The notes under the pieces are model-generated. The model searched no databases. It saw only the letters and a program-made list of their open reading frames with translations, and had not been told where the DNA came from. The position numbers were made by a program, and so were the translations under genes. This document shows, in pieces, positions 7,765-16,170 of a stretch of DNA of 46,575 nt; position 1 is the stretch's first letter; each line of letters begins with the position of its first letter. Origin of the DNA: Candidatus Omnitrophota bacterium (GTDB lineage Bacteria; Hinthialibacterota; Hinthialibacteria; Hinthialibacterales; Hinthialibacteraceae); NCBI GenBank assembly GCA_003598175.1, contig QZKN01000184.1, positions 1-46,575 on the forward strand, in the 5' to 3' direction.

Positions 7765-8982
7765 ATGAGTAATACGAGTGGCAAGACGCCCAAACTGGAC
7801 AAACTGGATAAAGGACCGTGGCCCAGTTTTGTCAAAGAGATCAAAAGGGCGGCGGAAAAGAGTCCGATGTCGAAAGATCTCCTGGGACAACTTGAATTGT
7901 CTTATGAAGAAAAAATCGGTCATTGGAAACACGGTGGAATCGTGGGTGTATTTGGGTATGGCGGCGGCGTGATCGGACGATATTCCGACGTCCCGGACAA
8001 GTTTCCGAACGTTGCCCATTTCCATACCATGCGCGTCAATATGCCCTCCGCGTGGTTTTATTCCACGGAGGCGTTGCGAAAACTCTGTGATATTTGGGAA
8101 AAACATGGCTCCGGTTTGTTGAACATGCACGGATCGACCGGCGACATCATCTTTTTGGGGACAGTCACCGATAAATTGGAGCCCATTTTTGCCGAATTGA
8201 CGGAAGCAGGATTTGACCTGGGCGGCTCCGGTTCGGACGTTCGTACCCCCAGCTGCTGCGTCGGACCGGCTCGCTGCGAATGGGCTTGTTACGATACGTT
8301 GAATCTTTGCTATGATCTGACGATGCACTATCAGGACGAACTGCACCGTCCGGCGTTTCCCTATAAATTCAAATTTAAATGCGCCGGATGTCCCAACGAT
8401 TGTGTCGCATCGGTGGCGCGAGCCGACATGTCCATTATCGGAACCTGGAAAGACGGGATTCAGATTGATAACGGCGCCGTTAAGGAATATGCGGATAAAG
8501 GGATGAATATTCAAAAGGATGTCTGCGGCAACTGTCCCGCCAAGTGCATGGAATGGGATGGAAGCACGATGGCGATCGATAATTCTCTTTGCCGTAGATG
8601 CATGCATTGTATCAACGTGATGCCGAAAGCGTTGCGGCCCGGCAAGGAACGGGGCGCCTGCATCATGATCGGCTCGAAAGCGCCGATCGTCGAAGGGGCG
8701 TTACTTTCGTCGGTTCTTGTTCCTTTCATGAAGATGGAGCCTCCTTATGAAGAATTGAAGGATTTGGTGGAGAAAATGCACGATATCTGGTGCGAGGAAG
8801 GGAAGAATCGCGAGCGAATCGGTGAATTTATCCAGCGCGTCGGATTGGGGAACTTCCTGGAAGCGATCGAAGTGGAGCCCAGTCCGTACATGGTGGAACA
8901 TCCGAGAGATAATCCGTACGTCTTCTATGAAGAATATTTCGAAGAAGGAGATGAGGATGAGGGCGAAGAGGAAGATGAATAA
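7765..8982 (+). CDS. dsrA: Dissimilatory sulfite reductase, alpha subunit
   Basis: 405 residues, normal for DsrA. The siroheme/[4Fe-4S] ligand region is present as CVGPARCEWACYDT and CAGCPNDCVAS, and the inserted ferredoxin domain as CGNCPAKCMEWDG and CRRCMHCINVMPKA. With DsrB it forms the cytoplasmic A2B2 enzyme that reduces sulfite by six electrons, handing sulfur to DsrC. ATG 7765 follows AAGGGAGG at a spacing of about 11 bases; the upstream in-frame ATG 7708 lacks such a site. The last ~18 residues are almost all acidic (EEYFEEGDEDEGEEEDE), an unusual tail. dsrB starts 65 bases downstream. The reductive direction is supported by dsrD and by the lack of dsrEFH in this window. Confidence 0.97.
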   Translation: MSNTSGKTPKLDKLDKGPWPSFVKEIKRAAEKSPMSKDLLGQLELSYEEKIGHWKHGGIVGVFGYGGGVIGRYSDVPDKFPNVAHFHTMRVNMPSAWFYSTEALRKLCDIWEKHGSGLLNMHGSTGDIIFLGTVTDKLEPIFAELTEAGFDLGGSGSDVRTPSCCVGPARCEWACYDTLNLCYDLTMHYQDELHRPAFPYKFKFKCAGCPNDCVASVARADMSIIGTWKDGIQIDNGAVKEYADKGMNIQKDVCGNCPAKCMEWDGSTMAIDNSLCRRCMHCINVMPKALRPGKERGACIMIGSKAPIVEGALLSSVLVPFMKMEPPYEELKDLVEKMHDIWCEEGKNRERIGEFIQRVGLGNFLEAIEVEPSPYMVEHPRDNPYVFYEEYFEEGDEDEGEEEDE

Positions 8983-9047
8983 TCTTCGGCGGATGGAATA
9001 AGACAGGGATCTGACAGACTAGAAAAATCGATTCAGGAGGCTTACTG

Positions 9048-10130
9048 ATGTCCCAAGATGCTAAAAAACGAGTGACCGATATCGGTCCACCTCATTATGA
9101 GAAATTTCTTCCCGAGATGGTCAAGAAGAATTATGGAAAGTGGCTCTATCACGAAATTTTGAAACCGGGCGTCATGGTCCATGTGGCCGAATCCGGCGAT
9201 AAACTCTTCACGGTTCGCACGGGCAATCCACGATTGGTGAGTATTCACACGATCCGTGATATGTGTACCCTAGCTGATAAATATAGTAACGGCAATCTGC
9301 GCTTTACCAGCCGCAACAACATTGAATTTTTACTGACGGATGAGGCCAACATCGATCCGTTGATTGCGGATTTGAAGGCGATGGGATTCCCTGTTGGCGG
9401 GATCGGAAATGCCATTTCCAACATCGTGCACACGCAAGGATGGGTCCATTGCCATTCCGCGGCGACCGATGCATCCGGCATCGTGAAAAACGTCATGGAC
9501 GCGCTGTGCGATAAATTTGAATCCATGTCGCTTCCGGGAAAACTTCGCATTGCTCTCGCCTGTTGTTTGAACATGTGCGGCGCGGTGCATTGCTCGGATA
9601 TCGCGATCCTCGGGGTTCACCGTCGTCCCCCCAGAATCAATCACGGGATTCTCAGCAATATTTGCGAGATTCCCAGTGTTGTCGCGTCTTGTCCGACGGC
9701 GGCAATTCGTCCGACGACGGTCAACGGAAAACAATCGGTCGAAGTCAATGAAGATCAGTGCATGTTTTGTGCGAACTGCTTCACAGTTTGCCCGGCCATG
9801 ACGCTCAGCGATCCTCTCAACGACGGCGTGTCCATTTGGGTTGGCGGCAAGGTGTCCAATGCGCGGCATGAACCGATGTTTTCCAAACTGGCGGTGCCAT
9901 TTATTCCCAATAATCCGCCCTACTGGCCGGAGGTTGTGGAAACAGTATCGAAGCTGGTAGAATTGTGGGCGGCGAATGCGCACAAATATGAGCGAATGGG
10001 TGAATGGATTGAGCGGATCGGCTGGCCCCGGTTCTTTGAGTTGACCGGCATCGAGTTCCAAAAGGAACACATCGACGACTTCAAACATGCCGGCTTGTCG
10101 TTTAAACGTTCCGCCCATTTGCGATTCTAA
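9048..10130 (+). CDS. dsrB: Dissimilatory sulfite reductase, beta subunit
   Basis: 360 residues, full length. Diagnostic blocks include RFTSRNNIEFLL, GGIGNAISNIVHTQGW, CLNMCGAVHCSDIAI (cluster and siroheme ligands) and a ferredoxin domain with VASCPTAAIRP and CMFCANCFTVCPAM. In DsrAB the beta-subunit siroheme is the catalytic one, and the DsrC C-terminal arm reaches it. AGGAGG lies just before ATG 9048. dsrD follows after 11 bases, so the two are surely co-transcribed. Confidence 0.97.
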   Translation: MSQDAKKRVTDIGPPHYEKFLPEMVKKNYGKWLYHEILKPGVMVHVAESGDKLFTVRTGNPRLVSIHTIRDMCTLADKYSNGNLRFTSRNNIEFLLTDEANIDPLIADLKAMGFPVGGIGNAISNIVHTQGWVHCHSAATDASGIVKNVMDALCDKFESMSLPGKLRIALACCLNMCGAVHCSDIAILGVHRRPPRINHGILSNICEIPSVVASCPTAAIRPTTVNGKQSVEVNEDQCMFCANCFTVCPAMTLSDPLNDGVSIWVGGKVSNARHEPMFSKLAVPFIPNNPPYWPEVVETVSKLVELWAANAHKYERMGEWIERIGWPRFFELTGIEFQKEHIDDFKHAGLSFKRSAHLRF

Positions 10131-10141
10131 CGAGGTGAAAA

Positions 10142-10396
10142 ATGGCTGACGAACTGACTGCCGAACAAGTCGCGGACGCGATGTATAAAATGGTCGCGGA
10201 TGCGCAGGGACAGAAAAAGTTGAAACCGATGGATTTGCAGAAATCGATGATCGAGTATTTCGGTGGGGATCGTTGCGATAAAAAACTCTGCAAAGCCGCC
10301 ATAAAAGAATTGATCGAGTCCGGACGTTGCGTCTATACCTATTTCGGCGGATCGTTTATCGAACTTCCGCACGAAGAAGGCGCGGCGAAAGGGTAA
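10142..10396 (+). CDS. dsrD: DsrD, small winged-helix activator of sulfite reductase
   Basis: 84 residues, beginning MADELTAEQVADAMYKMV and containing KKLKPMDLQKSMIEYFG and CVYTYFGGSFIEL, the pattern of DsrD. The protein has a winged-helix fold but is known to act on DsrAB as an allosteric activator rather than on DNA. It is a marker for the reductive pathway. GAGGTG precedes the ATG by a few bases. It sits between dsrB and dsrN with short gaps on both sides. Confidence 0.93.
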   Translation: MADELTAEQVADAMYKMVADAQGQKKLKPMDLQKSMIEYFGGDRCDKKLCKAAIKELIESGRCVYTYFGGSFIELPHEEGAAKG

Positions 10397-10417
10397 GATC
10401 GACAAGCGAATTCATGA

Positions 10418-11878
10418 ATGTTTAAAGCAAGTATGGATAAGCCGCAAGGGAATGTTTTATCAATAAATTGTCCGCGAGTAGTTCTGTGCGGACTTCGCGG
10501 AGGATCGGGTAAAACCGTGTTAACTCTCGGTTTGATCGGCGCTCTGCGAAAAAGGGGACTCACGGTTTCCCCCTTTAAAAAAGGGCCGGATTATATCGAT
10601 CCGCAGTGGCTCTCCCTTGCGGCCGGACGCCCTTGTCGCAATCTGGATGCGTTTTTGATGGAGCGCGAACAGATTCTGGCTTCCGTGTCCGGCCATTCTC
10701 GCGACGCCGATATTGTTTTCATTGAAGGCAATCGAGGATTGTACGACGGGATGGACGACGCAGGAACGTTCAGCACGGCGGAATTGGCCGTGATGCTTGA
10801 TTCCCCCGTGCTCCTGATCGTGGATTGCACGAAAACCACACGAACCGCTGCTGCTATGGTTCTCGGTTGCAAAATGATGAATGCCGATTTGAAACTCGGC
10901 GGCGTGATCTTGAATCAGGTTGCCTGCGATCGCCAGGAAACGGTGATCCGCGCGGCGGTGGAAAAGGAAACGGGCTTGCCCGTAGTGGGCGCGTTGCGCC
11001 GACTGAAGGATTTCTCTTTCGACGAACGCCATCTGGGGCTTTATCCACCGCCGGATCACGCCAAACCGCTTCCGTTGCTCGAACGAATGGCGGATGAAAT
11101 CGAAAACCATGTGGATGTCGAAAGCGTGTTTCGTTTAGCCGCGACTTCGTCTTCCCTGCCGGTCTTTTTATCGCCGGATAAGCGATTTTCGAACGGGGAA
11201 ATCGTACGCGTCGGAGTGATTCGGGATGCGGCTTTCCATTTTTATTATCCTGAAAATCTCGAAGCGTTGGAACGGAACGGAGCGCGGATGGTGGAAATCA
11301 GCGCGGTATCGGATCCTCATTTGGCCGATGTGGATGCCCTTTACATCGGCGGCGGTTTTCCGGAAGCTCATGCCGCGCAGCTGGCCGACAATGATAGTTT
11401 TCGCGAAGAGCTGGCGGCGGAAATTGAAAAAGGATTGCCGGTTTTGGCCGAGTGCGGCGGTTTGATTTATCTCGGTAAAAGCTTATCGGTGGAAGGGAAA
11501 CCGTATCCGATGACGGGAGTTTTTCCTGTTTCTTATACCGTTTCCCCCCGTCCGCAGGGGCATGGGTATACGATTCTGGAAACGGATCGTGATAATCCCT
11601 TTTTCCCGCGCGGTATGGAATTGCGTGGACATGAATTTCGTTATGCCGCCGTGACGGAAAACCATCATGACATGCGCCAAACCGCATTTCACGTCCACCG
11701 TGGGTTTGGCTTCGACGGAGTGCGCGACGGTTTGCTGTATAAGAATGTGATGGCTTCTTTTTGCCATCATCATACCGGCGGTACGGAAATATGGGCTGAA
11801 AATATGGTCCGTCTCGCCGTACAATATAAACGAATCCGGCAAACATGGATGAATAGGAGTTGCGGAACCTTTGGTTGA
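10418..11878 (+). CDS. dsrN: DsrN, CbiA/CobB-type amidase acting on siroheme
   Basis: 486 residues. The N-terminal half is an ATP-dependent synthase domain with P-loop GLRGGSGKT (Lys32, Thr33), FKKGPDYIDPQW and NLDAFLM. The C-terminal half is a class I glutamine amidotransferase with GGGFPEAHAAQL, nucleophile Cys346 in VLAECGGLIYLG, and a histidine motif near the end (CHHHTGG). Cobyrinate a,c-diamide synthase has the same architecture; inside a dsr operon the gene is called dsrN and amidates siroheme to siroamide for DsrAB. No cobalamin genes lie nearby, which supports the dsrN reading. ATG 10433 is an alternative start. No strong ribosome site is seen for either. Confidence 0.88.
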   Translation: MFKASMDKPQGNVLSINCPRVVLCGLRGGSGKTVLTLGLIGALRKRGLTVSPFKKGPDYIDPQWLSLAAGRPCRNLDAFLMEREQILASVSGHSRDADIVFIEGNRGLYDGMDDAGTFSTAELAVMLDSPVLLIVDCTKTTRTAAAMVLGCKMMNADLKLGGVILNQVACDRQETVIRAAVEKETGLPVVGALRRLKDFSFDERHLGLYPPPDHAKPLPLLERMADEIENHVDVESVFRLAATSSSLPVFLSPDKRFSNGEIVRVGVIRDAAFHFYYPENLEALERNGARMVEISAVSDPHLADVDALYIGGGFPEAHAAQLADNDSFREELAAEIEKGLPVLAECGGLIYLGKSLSVEGKPYPMTGVFPVSYTVSPRPQGHGYTILETDRDNPFFPRGMELRGHEFRYAAVTENHHDMRQTAFHVHRGFGFDGVRDGLLYKNVMASFCHHHTGGTEIWAENMVRLAVQYKRIRQTWMNRSCGTFG

Positions 11879-11903
11879 AGCAGGTTTGCGGTTTTAATAG
11901 AAA

Positions 11904-11956
11904 TGTAGCGCCGGTATCCTGCCGGCATTCTGAGATGCCGCCGCGACGGCGGCGAT
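11904..11956. repeat. Dispersed repeat family B unit between dsrN and dsrC
   Basis: TGTAGCGCCGGTATCCTGCC followed by GGCA forms one imperfect palindrome, and GCCGCCGCGACGGCGGC forms a second GC-rich one. Family members occur elsewhere in intergenic DNA of this window. Confidence 0.6.
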
Positions 11957-11973
11957 ACGTTCCGCGTTTCGTT

Positions 11974-12002
11974 TTGATCAATTGATCATGACGATGTATA
12001 TG
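11974..12002 (+). promoter_or_regulatory. Weak promoter candidate for dsrC, with palindrome TGATCAATTGATCA
   Basis: TTGATC (11974-11979) and TATATG (11997-12002) are 17 bases apart, each matching four of six consensus positions. A 14-base palindrome (11975-11988) overlaps the -35 side and might be a binding site. DsrC is usually expressed far above DsrAB, so its own promoter is plausible. Confidence 0.3.
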
Positions 12003-12119
12003 GAAATCGAGAGGTGAAGCGAGTAAAGAAATGCCTCGGATGAGGGATTTCGACATGAAATCTGTCTGAACGGCGTTCTTGCAGCGTCAGGATTCGGACG
12101 AAAATTGGATGGAGGAAAA

Positions 12120-12437
12120 ATGGCTACGATAGAACTGGCTGGCAAACAATTCGATGTTGACGAAGACGGTTTCATTCAAGATGCGACGGATTGGGATGAA
12201 GCGGTGGCCGCTGCAATCGCTCCGACAGAAGGCGTCGATTCGATGACGGAAGAACATTGGGTCGTGGTGAATTTCATCCGGGATTATTATAAGGAATTCG
12301 GCGTCGCTCCCATGATCCGCAAGTTATGCAAATCGACCAAAATGGATCTCAAGAAGATCTATGAACTCTTTCCTTCCGGTCCCGCCAAAGGGGCATGTAA
12401 AATTGCCGGGTTGCCGAAACCCACCGGATGCGTGTAA
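12120..12437 (+). CDS. dsrC: DsrC, sulfur-carrier protein of dissimilatory sulfite reduction
   Basis: 105 residues. It shows the DsrC body (ELAGKQFDVDEDGF, EEHWVVVNFIRDYYKEF, PMIRKLCKSTKM) and the flexible C-terminal arm GACKIAGLPKPTGCV. Both redox cysteines are present, Cys93 and the penultimate Cys104, ten residues apart, as needed to carry sulfur as a trisulfide from DsrAB to DsrK. A TusE/RspA-type homologue would lack one of them. GGAGG is five bases before ATG 12120. Non-coding DNA with structured repeats flanks the gene on both sides, suggesting separate transcription from dsrABDN and dsrMKJOP. Confidence 0.96.
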   Translation: MATIELAGKQFDVDEDGFIQDATDWDEAVAAAIAPTEGVDSMTEEHWVVVNFIRDYYKEFGVAPMIRKLCKSTKMDLKKIYELFPSGPAKGACKIAGLPKPTGCV

Positions 12438-12455
12438 AAAATTCGAACGCCGGGT

Positions 12456-12485
12456 GATGATGGGAAGGTAATCATTCCCATCATC
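12456..12485 (+). other. Perfect 11-bp hairpin after dsrC
   Basis: GATGATGGGAA (12456-12466) pairs with TTCCCATCATC (12475-12485) across an 8-base loop. No T-tract follows, so it may protect the 3' end of the dsrC message rather than terminate. Confidence 0.5.
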
Positions 12486-12505
12486 CCTGGGCATGGCAAT
12501 GAACA

Positions 12506-12563
12506 AAAAATCCCCTTTTCTTGCGGATAAGAAACTGGTTTTTGAATCAGTGAGGGGATTTTT
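12506..12563 (+). terminator. Branched terminator-like structure after dsrC
   Basis: The outer stem AAAAATCCCC (12506-12515) pairs with GGGGATTTTT (12554-12563). Inside it, two small hairpins can form: TTCTT (12518-12522) with AAGAA (12529-12533), and ACTG (12534-12537) with CAGT (12548-12551). The outer stem ends in a T-tract, as in an intrinsic terminator. Secondary structure was judged by eye. Confidence 0.5.
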
Positions 12564-12619
12564 ATGAAAATACCCGTCGTAGGGGGCAGGTTTCAAACCA
12601 GCCCCTACGAGGAATTTTT
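12564..12619. repeat. Degraded family A palindrome
   Basis: GTAGGGGGCAGGTTTCAAAC and CAGCCCCTAC form an imperfect inverted repeat flanked by ATGAAAATAC on the left, the same flank as in the perfect palindrome at 3322-3379. Confidence 0.6.
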
Positions 12620-12667
12620 AATCTTCGTTGTGATCACACGATCATGGCGGTTTCTTTGATAAGTTAG

Positions 12668-12752
12668 CGCCGACATTCTACCGGTGGAACGAAAATGCCG
12701 GAGCGCGGGCATCCTGCCCGTATTTCGGAATGCCGATGAGATGGCGGCGATC
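12668..12752. repeat. Family B repeat cluster
   Basis: Successive short imperfect palindromes (CGCCGACATTCTACCGG; GCCGGAGCGCGGGCATCCTG followed by CCCG; ATGCCGATGAGATGGCGGCG) resemble units at 3424-3472 and 11904-11956. Confidence 0.5.
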
Positions 12753-12814
12753 ATTGTGCGGGGCGTTCGTGTATTTGCGTAGAGGTTCATTATCAGGTTG
12801 TCAGAGGTAGTTCC

Positions 12815-13405
12815 ATGAATTGCGAAGGGTTGAAATTGAAAGATCTTCTCGTGCAAAGAAGATCCGTCATTTTGTCTAAATGGTTTAACCGGATTATCGA
12901 AATGTATCCTTCCGATACGGTGAATTTCTTAAAGAAAGAAAAAGATCGTTTCGCCAATCCGGTGGGATTTACGATTTCTCAAGAGATCGAGGCTTTGTTC
13001 CAGGATCTCCTTAAAGGAACGGATGCAATCGCAAAATCCACGTCGCTGGGAAATATCATTCGGATCATGGCGGTTCAGGACTTTTCGGCTTCAAAAGGAA
13101 TATCGTTTGTTTTTTCATTGAAACAGGTGATCAAAGAAGAGTTGAACCATGAAATCAACTCCGTCCAGGCTTTTGAGGAACTTTGGGAATTCGAGTCCGA
13201 AATCGATTGCTTATGTTTGGCCGCGTTTGATGAGTATATGAAATGCCGAGAAAGAATCTACGAGATCAAGGCCAATCAAGTGACGCACCGAACCTATAAA
13301 TTATTGGAACGCGCCAATTCTATCTGTGAAAATCCCGATGAAAGCGAAATGGCCGGCGCCGGTTGTGAAAATTTGTTGAATCTGAATGGAGGAAACGGCA
13401 GATGA
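12815..13405 (+). CDS. RsbRD N-terminal-domain protein coupled to dsrM
   Basis: 196 residues, soluble and mostly helical. The region LLVQRRSVILSKWFNRIIE to ECLLAAFDEYMKC-like helices (about residues 10-150) resembles the non-heme globin-like RsbRD N-terminal domain (RsbT co-antagonist type). Small genes with this domain are often found directly ahead of dsrM in sulfate reducers, with no proven function; sensing or assembly roles have been guessed. The stop overlaps the dsrM start (ATGA, 13402-13405), so translation is coupled. A C-terminal tail of about 30 residues is low in hydrophobics. The domain call rests on recalled pattern and context, not a search. Confidence 0.7.
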   Translation: MNCEGLKLKDLLVQRRSVILSKWFNRIIEMYPSDTVNFLKKEKDRFANPVGFTISQEIEALFQDLLKGTDAIAKSTSLGNIIRIMAVQDFSASKGISFVFSLKQVIKEELNHEINSVQAFEELWEFESEIDCLCLAAFDEYMKCRERIYEIKANQVTHRTYKLLERANSICENPDESEMAGAGCENLLNLNGGNGR

Positions 13406-14433
13406 ACGCCTTGCGATCCCTCTTTGAGTCGAATAAAAAAGCAGCGATCACCTCGGGCGTGGTGATTGTTGTGTTGCTATTGTTATGGGCGGTTGGTTGG
13501 TTGTCGTTCCTTTGCAGAGGAATTTTCGGCGTCCTTATACCCTATGCGGCGTTGGCTCTGTTTCTCGGCGGAATCGTGTATCGCGTCGTGCAGTGGGCGA
13601 AGTCGCCCGAGCCGTTTCGCATTCCGACGACCTGCGGGCAACAAAAATCCCTTCCCTGGATCAAAACAAACCGGTTGGATTGTCCGGAAACCGGTTGGGG
13701 AGTGTTCGGAAGAATGGCGCTGGAAGTGTTGTTCTTCCGATCGTTATTCCGCAACACGAAAGCGGAATTAAAAAGTGGCCCGCGATTGGTTTACGGCTCG
13801 GAAAAATATTTATGGTTGGGTGCGTTGGCGTTTCACTGGGCGTTTTTAATTATTGTGGTAAGGCATTTGCGCTTTTTTACGGAGCCAATTCCCTCCTTCG
13901 TTCAGCTGTTGCAATCGCTGGACGGATTTTTCCAGATTGGTGTACCGATTCTTTACATGACCGATCTGATCATTTTGGCGGCGTTGACGTATTTATTTTT
14001 ACGAAGAGTTCTCGATCCGAAAATGCGTTATATTTCGCTGCCGACCGATTATTTTCCGCTCGTGCTGATCATCGGTATCGTGTTGAGCGGCATGTTGATG
14101 CGCTATACGCCGGTGAAAGCGGATCTGGTGGGAGTGAAGGAACTGGCCGTCGGTTTGATGAGTTTTCATCCGCGTATTCCCGAAGGAATCGGGATTCTGT
14201 TTTATCTGCATTTATTGATGGTTTGTGTTTTAATCGCGTATTTTCCCTTCAGTAAATTAATGCACATGGCGGGGATTTTCCTTAGCCCAACGAGAAATAT
14301 GGCGAATAACAACCGCAAAATCCGTCATGTGAATCCATGGAATTATCCGGTCAAGGTTCATACCTACGAAGAATGGGAGGAAGAATTTAAAGATAAGTTG
14401 AAAGCATCCGGATATACGTTGGAGAAGGAATGA
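13402..14433 (+). CDS. dsrM: DsrM, membrane cytochrome b subunit of DsrMKJOP
   Basis: 343 residues, an integral membrane protein of the NarI-like cytochrome b family. About six hydrophobic helices are visible: two near the N-terminus (residues 15-60), an extension typical of DsrM, and four forming the heme-binding core. Histidines suited to bind two b hemes lie in FHWAFLIIVVRHLRFF and FYLHLLMVCVLIA / KLMHMAG. It takes part in electron exchange between menaquinone and DsrK. GGAGG precedes the ATG, which overlaps the upstream stop by four bases. dsrK begins 114 bases downstream. Confidence 0.93.
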   Translation: MNALRSLFESNKKAAITSGVVIVVLLLLWAVGWLSFLCRGIFGVLIPYAALALFLGGIVYRVVQWAKSPEPFRIPTTCGQQKSLPWIKTNRLDCPETGWGVFGRMALEVLFFRSLFRNTKAELKSGPRLVYGSEKYLWLGALAFHWAFLIIVVRHLRFFTEPIPSFVQLLQSLDGFFQIGVPILYMTDLIILAALTYLFLRRVLDPKMRYISLPTDYFPLVLIIGIVLSGMLMRYTPVKADLVGVKELAVGLMSFHPRIPEGIGILFYLHLLMVCVLIAYFPFSKLMHMAGIFLSPTRNMANNNRKIRHVNPWNYPVKVHTYEEWEEEFKDKLKASGYTLEKE

Positions 14434-14547
14434 AGAAGGATGGATAAGGAATCGTATCGGCGGCAAAACGCCGATGTGAGAATCTGAACACGAAACGTCG
14501 ATGTTTGATCGGCGAAAATGCACCAAACGAAAAGATATGGAATTGCG

Positions 14548-16170
14548 ATGTTAGAAAAAATGATGAAACCGGAAGAACTGGCGAAGATCGATCACACCCC
14601 GCCGATTCGGGGTTGGATGGATCCGTACGTGAAATTCAAGAAAGGCGCCTGGTGTTACAGCGCAGCTCCTAAAAATCTGAAATATTTGGATCTCCCCAAT
14701 CCCCGCGAATGGTCTCCGGATCAGGAAAACTGGAAATTGCCGGAAAATTGGAAAGAGATCATTCTCGACGGGATTCGCGAGCGCATCGAAAAATACCGTT
14801 CGTTCCGCCTGTTTATGGATATTTGTGTGCGATGCGGGGCCTGTGCGGATAAGTGCCATTATTTTATCGGATCGGGGGATCCGAAAAACATGCCGGTATT
14901 GAGAGCGGAGTTGCTGCGGTCGGTCTACCGTAAGGAATTTACGCCCGCGGGGAAATATTTGGGGAAGTGGGGCGGCGGCCGCGACCTTACCATCGATGTC
15001 ATCAAAGAATGGTTTTATTACTTCTTTCAATGCACCGAATGCCGGCGCTGTTCCGTATTCTGCCCGTATGGAATCGATACGGCGGAAGTCACGATGCATG
15101 TCCGTGAATTACTCAATTTGATCGGGGTCAACATCAATTGGGTTTGTGAACCGGCGGCGAATTGTTTCCGCACCGGCAATCATCTCGGCGTGCCTCCTCA
15201 TGCGTTTAAAGATAACGTTGAATTCGCCGTCGATGATTTGAAGGAAATCACGGGAATCGAGGTGAATGCGCCGATTCATAAAAAAGGGGCGGAAGTGCTG
15301 GTCATCGTGCCCTCGGCGGATTACTTTGCGAATCCTCATTACTATACATTTTTGGGATATTTGGCTCTATTTCATGAAATCGGCCTCGATTACACCTTCA
15401 GCGCCTACGCCTCCGAGGGCGGCAACTTCGGTTTGTTCCATTCCAAAGACATGCTGAAGCGATTGAACGCCAAAATCTATGCGGAAGCGAAACGATTGGG
15501 CGTGAAGTGGATTTTGGGGTGCGAATGCGGCCATATGTGGCGCGTGATGCATCAATATATGGATACAATAAACGGCCCCGCCGATTTTCTGGAAGAGCCG
15601 GTTTCGCCGATCACGGGCACTCGATTCGAAAATGCCGCCACGACGAAAATGGTTCATATTTGTGAATTTACCGCTGATTTGATTTACAATAAAAAAATTA
15701 AATTGGATCCGCGCCGCAACGATCACTTGCGAGTGACGTTTCACGATTCGTGCAATCCGGCGCGGGCGATGGGATTGATCGAAGAGCCGCGTTACGTTCT
15801 GAAACATGTGTGTAACCACTTTTATGAAATGCCGGAAAATACGATCCGCGAACAAACCTTCTGCTGCGGCAGCGGCTCCGGTCTGGGATCGGACGAAAAC
15901 ATGGAAATGCGGCTGCGGGGTGGTTTGCCACGGGCCAATGCCGTCAATTACGTGAAGGAGAAACACGGCGTCAACCTGCTCGCCTGCATTTGCGCGATTG
16001 ATAAAGCCACTCTGCCGCCTTTGCTGGAATATTGGGTTCCCGGTGTGGAGGTTGGCGGAATACACGAATTGGTGGGGAATGCGCTCGTGATGAAGGGCGA
16101 GCAAGAGAGAACAACGGATTTGCGCGGCGAGCCTCTCCCCGTCAAAGAGGAGGATAGCAAGGATGTATGA
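14548..16170 (+). CDS. dsrK: DsrK, iron-sulfur catalytic subunit of DsrMKJOP
   Basis: About 540 residues, an HdrD-like cytoplasmic subunit. Two [4Fe-4S] motifs are visible, DICVRCGACADKCHYF and CTECRRCSVFCPYG. CCG-type motifs for the special catalytic cluster follow (HDSCNPARAMG and FCCGSGSGLG, plus GCECGHMWR). DsrK is thought to reduce the DsrC trisulfide. The alternative ATG 14518 would add ten residues; I prefer 14548 because the protein then begins close to the conserved MKPEELAKIDHTPP segment and GGA lies at suitable spacing. It overlaps dsrJ by eight bases. Confidence 0.95.
   Translation: MLEKMMKPEELAKIDHTPPIRGWMDPYVKFKKGAWCYSAAPKNLKYLDLPNPREWSPDQENWKLPENWKEIILDGIRERIEKYRSFRLFMDICVRCGACADKCHYFIGSGDPKNMPVLRAELLRSVYRKEFTPAGKYLGKWGGGRDLTIDVIKEWFYYFFQCTECRRCSVFCPYGIDTAEVTMHVRELLNLIGVNINWVCEPAANCFRTGNHLGVPPHAFKDNVEFAVDDLKEITGIEVNAPIHKKGAEVLVIVPSADYFANPHYYTFLGYLALFHEIGLDYTFSAYASEGGNFGLFHSKDMLKRLNAKIYAEAKRLGVKWILGCECGHMWRVMHQYMDTINGPADFLEEPVSPITGTRFENAATTKMVHICEFTADLIYNKKIKLDPRRNDHLRVTFHDSCNPARAMGLIEEPRYVLKHVCNHFYEMPENTIREQTFCCGSGSGLGSDENMEMRLRGGLPRANAVNYVKEKHGVNLLACICAIDKATLPPLLEYWVPGVEVGGIHELVGNALVMKGEQERTTDLRGEPLPVKEEDSKDV

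Larger units (their letters stand above)
12438..12814. other. Structured, repeat-rich region after dsrC
   Basis: 377 bases with no gene. In order: a perfect 11-bp hairpin (12456-12485), a branched structure with a terminal T-tract (12506-12563), a degraded family A palindrome (12564-12619) and a family B cluster (12668-12752). The leader of the next gene follows. Confidence 0.6.

Noticed and set aside
10418..11878. Assignment of the CbiA-like gene to cobalamin synthesis (cobB)
   Set aside because: No other cobalamin gene or cobalamin riboswitch is seen, and position after dsrD fits dsrN. The enzyme families are homologous, so a tree would settle it.
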